Below, in pieces: positions 59,002 through 64,000 of a stretch of DNA of 64,000 nt; position 1 is the first letter of the stretch, and every line of letters begins with the position of its first letter. Source of the stretch: Palsa-504 sp050011155 (GTDB lineage Bacteria; Actinomycetota; Actinomycetes; Streptosporangiales; Streptosporangiaceae); assembly GCA_050011155.1 (NCBI GenBank), contig JBEKJP010000002.1, forward strand, positions 62,001 to 126,000. Reading direction: 5' to 3'. The notes under the pieces are model-generated. The model made no database searches, had not been told where the DNA came from, and worked only from the letters and a program-made list of their open reading frames with translations. The translations under genes were made by a program, and so were the position numbers.

Positions 59002-60111
59002 TCAGCCCTTCTTGATGACGGCTGGCGCGTCGAGGTCGGCGGCCATCTGCGCGGAACGGTTCGCCATCGCCATGAACATGGCGTCGCCGCGATCGGTGCG
59101 CCCGACCAATATGGACGCGAAGGCGGCCATGAGCAGGCTGCTGTAGCTTGATCGCACGTAGTCGCGCCAGCACTCGTCGAACGGATAGTCGTCGACGCCG
59201 TAGTCCTCGACGAGCGCCCGGTGGTAGCGGATGAGAAGGTCGCGTTCACACGAACGGCGGCGCTCGGGCTCGAACGCGCTGCCGAGGAAGTAGGCGACGT
59301 CGCTGGGGCCGACGTCCAGCCGTACGGTCTGCCAGTCGACGATGGTCAGTGGCCGGGCCGCTTCGCTGGTGCCGAAAAGCATGTTGTCGAGCCGGTAGTC
59401 GCTGTGCACCGGCGTGCGCGGTGACGATCTGTCCGCGAGCAGTTTTGGCGCGAGCGCGGCGAACTGCGGCCCGGCCGCGAGCGTGACCGGGTCGAGCATG
59501 GCGCCGTAGCGCTCGACGAACGTCCCCCAGACGGCCTCGTACATCGCGGCCATGGCCTCAACGGTGCCGACGCGATCGAGCCAGGAGAGCTCATTCAGCG
59601 TCGGGTCGCCCCAGCGCGGTCCGTGCAGCCGGGCGGCCTCCTCGATGGCGAGACCGGCCTGCTGCACCGTGCAGCCGGCGACCTGGTCACCCTGCGCGGC
59701 CGGCATTATGTCCTCCATGACCAGCACGACATCGGCGGTGCCGGACCGGAGCTCGGCGAAATGGCACTGCGGGCGGCTGATGTCGACAGTGTGCGCCAGA
59801 TCCCGGTAGAAGGCGACCTCGGTCTCGTAGGTGAGCGTCGCCACGCCAGCGGCCGCGCTCGCCGCGTCGCGCGAGGAGAACTTGCACACGACCGTCGCCG
59901 GAGCCTGCGGCCCAGTGTGGTCGTAGGGGCGGTCGTAGCTGAGCGCGTACCGCACATTGGCACCGACCTGGCCGGTGCCGATCGACGACGCCTCGAACGA
60001 GGAGACCTTCGTGCCCGCGTCGATGGCGCCCGCATGCCGCAGCACCTGGGTGAGCCACTCGGGCGTCACGAGGTCCGGGTCAGCGACAAGAGATGGCCTT
60101 GCCGCGGTCAT
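59002..60111 (-). CDS. APH/ecdysteroid-kinase-like phosphotransferase family protein
   Basis: A 369-residue protein of the phosphotransferase (APH/EcKL) fold. FEASSIGTGQVGANVRYALS (about 39, nucleotide loop), ATVVCKFSSRD (Lys, about 77), VVLVMEDIMPAAQGD (about 130), the catalytic loop TPVHSDYRLDNMLFG (about 239; HSD instead of HGD) and TIVDWQTVRLDVGPSDVAYF (about 260). Such proteins phosphorylate alcohols of small lipidic molecules. Its ATG overlaps the stop of a 40-codon upstream ORF (ATGA). Direction and spacing separate it from the CotH series by 142 bp. Confidence 0.8.
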   Translation of the reverse strand: MTAARPSLVADPDLVTPEWLTQVLRHAGAIDAGTKVSSFEASSIGTGQVGANVRYALSYDRPYDHTGPQAPATVVCKFSSRDAASAAAGVATLTYETEVAFYRDLAHTVDISRPQCHFAELRSGTADVVLVMEDIMPAAQGDQVAGCTVQQAGLAIEEAARLHGPRWGDPTLNELSWLDRVGTVEAMAAMYEAVWGTFVERYGAMLDPVTLAAGPQFAALAPKLLADRSSPRTPVHSDYRLDNMLFGTSEAARPLTIVDWQTVRLDVGPSDVAYFLGSAFEPERRRSCERDLLIRYHRALVEDYGVDDYPFDECWRDYVRSSYSSLLMAAFASILVGRTDRGDAMFMAMANRSAQMAADLDAPAVIKKG

Positions 60112-60230
60112 GCTGGCAGGGTCCCCTCGACCACGGTGCCGGGGAAGAAATGGTGGTACACGGCGACGTTCGGAAGGAGCTCGGGGATCTGATGAACGAA
60201 ATACTCGTCCATCGCCGTCGGTCTCACCAC
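60108..60230 (-). pseudogene. 40-codon coupled ORF, probable collapsed gene
   Basis: GTG 60230 follows AGGAGG six bases away and reads VVRPTAMDEYFVHQIPELLP then NVAVYHHFFPGTVVEGTLPA, ending in a TGA that overlaps the kinase ATG (ATGA). The first ~25 residues look like the N-terminus of a larger actinobacterial protein whose family I cannot name with certainty; the last ten look like an unrelated C-terminus. It fits the window's pattern of genes reduced to both ends. It could still act as a translated leader for the kinase. Confidence 0.45.
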
Positions 60231-60382
60231 GAAGGACCTCCTCGGGTCAGGTGCGTGTGGTCGCCGAGAATAGGTCGATGCCGCCGGTCATGCCGTTAAC
60301 GTACAGTCGTATACCGGACTTGCCCAGGGCTATCCGAGACCGCTGTGACGGAAATCTGGCATCCCCAACACCGGGAGGTAAT

Positions 60383-61252
60383 GTGCGGATTGGCGTGGTG
60401 TTCCCGCAGACCGAGCTGGGCGGCGATGTCGGTGCTGTACGCGCCTACGCCCAGCGGGCCGAGGAACTCGGGTTCACTCATCTGCTGGCCTACGACCATG
60501 TCGTGGGCGCTGACCGCGCCGTTCACACGGGCTGGGACCGGCCCTACGACGTGCATACGACGTTCCATGAGCCGATGGTGCTGTACGGCTACCTGGCCGC
60601 GGTGACCTCCATGGAACTGGTCACGGGGATCATCATCCTCCCGCAGCGGCAGACCGCGCTGGTCGCTAAGCAGGCCGCCGAAGTGGATCTTCTTACCGCC
60701 GGGAAGTTCCGGCTGGGCGTGGGAATCGGCTGGAACCGCGTGGAGTACGAGGCCCTCGGCCAGGATTTCAGCACCCGCGGTAAGCGTCTGGAGGAGCAGA
60801 TCACGCTGCTTCGCCGCCTGTGGACGGAGCAGACCGTAACCTTCAACGGCACCTTCGACCACGTCACCGGGGCCGGGCTCGCACCGTTGCCGGTGCAACG
60901 GCCCATCCCGGTATGGTTCGGTGCCCAGTCGCCGCGAGCTTACGCTCGCGCCGGGCGGCTGGCCGACGGCTGGTTCCCGCAGATGGCTCCAGGCCCGGAA
61001 CTCGACGAAGCCCGCCAGATGGTGACGGAGGCAGCCGTCGAAGCGGGCCGAGATCCGTCCAGCCTCGGCCTGGAAGGGCGCCTCACCTGGCAGGAGGACC
61101 AGGACAAGCTGGCGGCGGCGATGCGGCGGTGGCAAGAAGCGGACGCGACGCACCTGTCGATCAACACGATGGGCGTGGGCCTGAAGGCGGTCGACGACCA
61201 CTTGGCCGCCCTGGCTGCGGCGGCTGAGGCAGCCAAGGCGATCAGCGGCTGA
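60383..61252 (+). CDS. LLM class (F420-dependent type) oxidoreductase
   Basis: A 289-residue luciferase-like TIM barrel. IGVVFPQTELGGDVGAVRAY (start), AEELGFTHLLAYDHVVGAD (about 22-40), LVTGIIILPQRQTALVAKQA (about 80), FRLGVGIGWNRVEYEALGQD (about 107) and PIPVWFGAQSPRAYARAGRL plus ADGWFPQM (about 176) follow the F420-dependent actinobacterial branch. Function unknown; often reductions in catabolism. GTG 60383 follows GGGAGG. Monocistronic, convergent with the ROK gene with 13 bp between stops. Confidence 0.88.
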   Translation: MRIGVVFPQTELGGDVGAVRAYAQRAEELGFTHLLAYDHVVGADRAVHTGWDRPYDVHTTFHEPMVLYGYLAAVTSMELVTGIIILPQRQTALVAKQAAEVDLLTAGKFRLGVGIGWNRVEYEALGQDFSTRGKRLEEQITLLRRLWTEQTVTFNGTFDHVTGAGLAPLPVQRPIPVWFGAQSPRAYARAGRLADGWFPQMAPGPELDEARQMVTEAAVEAGRDPSSLGLEGRLTWQEDQDKLAAAMRRWQEADATHLSINTMGVGLKAVDDHLAALAAAAEAAKAISG

Positions 61253-61265
61253 GGTATCTCGTCGG

Positions 61266-62426
61266 TCATGAAATCCAGGCTTGCAGGCCTTCGTCAGTGA
61301 GCAGGTGGGCGAAGGCCTCGTCGGCGGCGCCGAGGAGGGGCCCGTCGGTGCCGAGCCGGGCGGGCAGGACCGGCGGTGGCGGCGTCGCGCGGAAGGCCAT
61401 CAGCCCGTCGCGGTAGGCGGCGGTGACCTCGTGGGCGGCGATGTGCAGCAGGTCGGGGCCGAGGCCGCCGACGACCACGAGGTGCGGGTCGAGGCCGTTC
61501 ACCAGGCCGGCGATGCCCCGGCCGATGGAGCCGCCGACGGCCTGGATCGCTGAGAGCGCGCCTGGCTGTCCCGCTTGGGCCGCCGCGAGGACACCGCGGA
61601 AGTAGCTCACGTCATCGGCGGGGGCCCGCTGGTGCAGCAGGCGGGCGACGGCCGGGCCATCGACGCTGGTGTTCCAGCAGCCCCGGGCGCCGCACCGGCA
61701 GCGCCGGGCCGGTTCGCCGAACGGCATGTGGCCGAACTCACCAGCGGCGCCGGCCGCGCCCCGGACCGCACGGCCAGCCTCCACGATCGCGCCTCCCAGG
61801 CCAGCCTCGAGGTGCAGGTAAACCGTCGTGCCCGCGCCCACGGCCGCGCCATGATGCGACTCGGCGACGCCGGCCAGGGACGCGTCGTTGCCCGCCACGA
61901 ACGTGGCACCGGGCTCATGGCCGGGCCACAGCACGGACAGGTCGAGGCCGTGCCAGCCCAGCCCCGGCGCGTGCACCAGCTCACTGCCCGCGACCGTGCC
62001 GGGCACGGCGACCGCCGCCGCCCGTACCCGGGCGCCGAAGCGCCTGCTGAGCTGACGAAGCTCGGCCGCGACCGCATCGAGTACGTCGTCGGAGTTGCGG
62101 TGGTGCGGGCGTTGTGTTGCCGCCACCTTCGTCCCGCCGAGCTCCACCGCGCCGACCTGCCAGGTGTCATGGCTGACGGCAGCGGCGGCCACGAGCGGGC
62201 CGTCCGGGTGGGCATGCAACGACGTCGTCGGCCGGCCGCGCCGCCCCGTGGCCGGGGCGGGCCGCTCGCAGACAAGCCGGTCGGCCACCAGGCGGGCAAC
62301 GGTCTCGGCCGCGAACCCGCTCGGAATCCCGACCCGGGCCGCCACCTCGGCCCTGGTAACCCCCGGGTGATCGTGCACCACGCGCACGACCGCGGTCTGC
62401 GCCGATGTCCGCAGCCCGCTCCTCAT
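61266..62426 (-). CDS. ROK family transcriptional regulator/sugar kinase
   Basis: A 386-residue ROK protein. An N-terminal winged helix (VVRVVHDHPGVTRAEVAARV then GIPSGFAAETVARL, about 13-46) is joined to a ROK domain with VGAVELGGTKVAATQ (about 90), the NDASLAGVAES catalytic-Asp region (about 180), GEFGHMPFG and the zinc motif RRCRCGARGCWN (about 240). It resembles NagC/XylR-type repressors that sense sugars. Divergent from a sugar-transporter-like gene across 29 bp, its probable target. Confidence 0.88.
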   Translation of the reverse strand: MRSGLRTSAQTAVVRVVHDHPGVTRAEVAARVGIPSGFAAETVARLVADRLVCERPAPATGRRGRPTTSLHAHPDGPLVAAAAVSHDTWQVGAVELGGTKVAATQRPHHRNSDDVLDAVAAELRQLSRRFGARVRAAAVAVPGTVAGSELVHAPGLGWHGLDLSVLWPGHEPGATFVAGNDASLAGVAESHHGAAVGAGTTVYLHLEAGLGGAIVEAGRAVRGAAGAAGEFGHMPFGEPARRCRCGARGCWNTSVDGPAVARLLHQRAPADDVSYFRGVLAAAQAGQPGALSAIQAVGGSIGRGIAGLVNGLDPHLVVVGGLGPDLLHIAAHEVTAAYRDGLMAFRATPPPPVLPARLGTDGPLLGAADEAFAHLLTDEGLQAWIS

Positions 62427-62455
62427 CTCACCGCCCTCTCATTCGCCACTAGTTT

Positions 62456-63367
62456 ATGCTCGTTCAACGACGATATGCTTACGACGTGACCGCACTGCTC
62501 GCGTTCGTAACGGTGGCCGCCTTCGGCACCTGGATCCCGCTGGCCCAGATGCTGCCCGGCGTGCCGCCGCGCACCCGCACCTTGTACGCGACCGTCGGCA
62601 ACGTCATCGTCGCCGGGATCGCGCTGCTCGCTGGCGGCGGCCACCTGGAATTCGGCTGGCGGGGTTTCTGGCTGCCGTTGGCCGGCGGCGTGGTGTGGAC
62701 CGCGGGCAACTACAGCGCTTTCCGGGCTTCGGAGCTGGCCGGGATCGCCCGCGCGGCCGGAACCTGGACGCCGCTCAACATCATCGTCGCGTTCGCCTGG
62801 GGAGCCCTGCTCTTCCACGAGCTGGATCATTTTCCCGGAATCCGCTTCGTCCTCCTGGCCGCCGCCCTCGCGGCCATCCTGGCCGGGATTCTCCTCATCG
62901 TCCGCTCCCAGGACAGCTCCAGCGCCCAGTCGGCCCCGGGGGCACGAAGCGGCCTGCTGTGGGCCGCCGCGGCGGGGGTGCTGTGGGGGACTTACTTCGT
63001 GCCCGCGCAGTGGGCCGCGGAACCGTCGCAGGTCAGCAACTTCCCGCTCGCTCTCGGGATGCTCGGCGCCGGACTGGCCCTAGCCCTCCCGGCCGGCGAA
63101 CCGAGTCGGCTCGGCCTGCGGGCCCTGACCACGCAACTCGGCGCCGGCGTCCTGTTCGGGATCGGTGACCTCACCCTGCTCGGCCTGGTCGCACGCGTCG
63201 GCACCGGCACCGGCTTCACCATCGCCCAGCTCAGCCTGCTCGTCAACGCCAGCATCGGCATCTGGGCCTTCCACGTACCCAAACCGGGCACACCGGCAGC
63301 GAGGAAGGTCATCGCCGGCATCGTGATCGCTGGAATCGGCGGCTGCGTCATCGGCGCCATGCGGTGA
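62456..63367 (+). CDS. GRP/DMT-type sugar transporter
   Basis: A 303-residue membrane protein with about ten hydrophobic helices in two five-helix halves. The first half includes VTALLAFVTVAAFGTWIPLA, FWLPLAGGVVWTAGNYSAFR and GTWTPLNIIVAFAWGALLFH. The second half includes LLWAAAAGVLWGTYFVPAQW, GAGVLFGIGDLTLLGLVARV and a last helix KVIAGIVIAGIGGCVIGAMR. This pattern matches the glucose/ribose porter family of the DMT superfamily. ATG 62456 or GTG 62486 may be the start. It is likely controlled by the divergent ROK protein. Confidence 0.82.
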   Translation: MLVQRRYAYDVTALLAFVTVAAFGTWIPLAQMLPGVPPRTRTLYATVGNVIVAGIALLAGGGHLEFGWRGFWLPLAGGVVWTAGNYSAFRASELAGIARAAGTWTPLNIIVAFAWGALLFHELDHFPGIRFVLLAAALAAILAGILLIVRSQDSSSAQSAPGARSGLLWAAAAGVLWGTYFVPAQWAAEPSQVSNFPLALGMLGAGLALALPAGEPSRLGLRALTTQLGAGVLFGIGDLTLLGLVARVGTGTGFTIAQLSLLVNASIGIWAFHVPKPGTPAARKVIAGIVIAGIGGCVIGAMR

Positions 63368-63392
63368 CGACGACCCGCCGCACCAGGTCGGC

Positions 63393-64000
63393 CTAGCTCC
63401 GCAGCGGCCCGCCCTGATAGGCGGGGTCTGCGCTGATCTTGGTAATCGCGTGCCTGACCAGGGCGACGAGCACCTTCTTGACCGACTCGCGCTGGCGTGC
63501 GTCACAAAGCACCACGGGCGTGTCCGGGGCGAGGTCGAGGGCGATCCGGACGTCGTCCGGCTGGTACCTCGAGGCGCCGTCGAAGCAGTTGACCGCGACG
63601 AGGAACGGCGTGGCGCGATGCTCGAAGTAGTCCACCGCGGCGAAACAGTCGGCCAGACGGCGGGTGTCGGCCAGCACCACCGCCCCGACTGCCCCGACAG
63701 TCAGGTCGTCCCACATGAACCAGAAGCGTTCCTGCCCGGGCGTGCCGAAAAGATACAGCGTCAGGTCGGTGCGGAAGGTTATCCGGCCGAAATCCATCGC
63801 GACCGTGGTCGTGGTCTTCCTGTCCACGCCGCTGACGTCGTCGACTCCGATGCCCCGGTCACTGAGCGTCTCCTCAGTGCGCAGCGGGCGGATCTCGCTG
63901 ATCGCGCCGACCATGGTGGTCTTGCCCGCCCCGAATCCACCTGCGATCAGGATCTTGGCCGTGGCGGGAACCACTTTCGCCTCGACCGTGTCAGAGTGCC
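63393..64000 (-). CDS. conservon-type (CvnD-like) GTP-binding protein, start at or beyond edge
   Basis: A small GTPase of about 195-200 residues, of the type that ends actinobacterial conservons after a sensor kinase, roadblock and DUF742 gene. G1 is ILIAGGFGAGKTTMVGAISE, G3 is LYLFGTPGQERFWFMW and the G4-like motif is VAVNCFDGA. The GTG at 63974 is one possible start, but the frame stays open to base 64000, so the true start may lie upstream. The remaining conservon genes would be to the right of the window. Confidence 0.85.
   Translation of the reverse strand, partial: HSDTVEAKVVPATAKILIAGGFGAGKTTMVGAISEIRPLRTEETLSDRGIGVDDVSGVDRKTTTTVAMDFGRITFRTDLTLYLFGTPGQERFWFMWDDLTVGAVGAVVLADTRRLADCFAAVDYFEHRATPFLVAVNCFDGASRYQPDDVRIALDLAPDTPVVLCDARQRESVKKVLVALVRHAITKISADPAYQGGPLRS

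Noticed and set aside
1..64000. tRNA, rRNA, CRISPR arrays, insertion sequences or prophage genes
   Set aside because: No cloverleaf-like gene, spaced direct-repeat array, transposase, integrase or phage structural motif was seen on either strand.

Overview
The window is GC-rich, makes heavy use of GTG (and some TTG) starts, and has short stop/start overlaps (ATGA, GTGA) within operons. It holds a conservon-type GTPase, an F420-type LLM oxidoreductase and many acyl-CoA dehydrogenases, short-chain dehydrogenases (SDRs) and AMP-forming ligases. All of this points to the chromosome of a filamentous or soil actinobacterium with large lipid/aromatic/steroid-type catabolic capacity. No rRNA, tRNA, CRISPR array, phage or transposase gene was recognised.

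Layout. (1) 1-18 kb: CoA-linked catabolism in short operons (acyl-CoA dehydrogenases, SDRs, ligases, a double hot-dog dehydratase, an enoyl-CoA hydratase), with decayed SDR, thiolase and enoyl-CoA hydratase genes among them. An APH-type kinase divergent from an ACAD10/11-like dehydrogenase suggests a 4-hydroxyacid route. (2) 16.3-27.8 kb: a meta-cleavage island resembling the steroid hsa genes. It has a flavin-dependent monooxygenase (HsaA-like), flavin reductase (HsaB-like), type I extradiol dioxygenase (HsaC-like), C-C hydrolase (HsaD-like), a shortened hydratase, acetylating aldehyde dehydrogenase and 4-hydroxy-2-oxovalerate aldolase, plus a KstD-like flavoprotein, two cupins and an IclR regulator. 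A 17-bp inverted repeat occurs once in each of its three divergent promoter regions and is a good candidate for the IclR operator. (3) 27.9-38.1 kb: cyclase, MarR, SDRs, a CMD protein, and a Baeyer-Villiger monooxygenase-SDR-SDR-P450-ferredoxin operon followed by remnants of a ferredoxin reductase and an SDR. (4) 38.2-42.6 kb: a branched-chain-type ABC importer with both permeases and both ATPases in one 1230-residue chain, then a broken carboxylesterase. (5) 42.7-50 kb: an ACAD-SDR-ligase-E1(alpha/beta fusion) operon divergent from an enoyl-CoA hydratase, and a TetR regulator. (6) 50.1-58.8 kb: a minus-strand series of crotonase, amidohydrolase, CoA-transferase, metal TIM-barrel protein, CotH kinase-family protein, HAD hydrolase and APH-type kinase. 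It resembles no pathway I recognise and is the best candidate for an undescribed system. (7) 59-64 kb: a second APH-type protein behind a tiny coupled ORF, an LLM oxidoreductase, a ROK regulator divergent from a GRP-type sugar transporter, and the conservon GTPase running off the right edge.

Two patterns cut across the regions. A second palindrome family, ACTGAC-NN-GTCAGT, lies in front of many catabolic genes and of the TetR gene. At least seven genes keep recognisable N- and C-terminal ends but have lost the middle, often with frameshifts, so the region appears to be losing genes by internal deletion.
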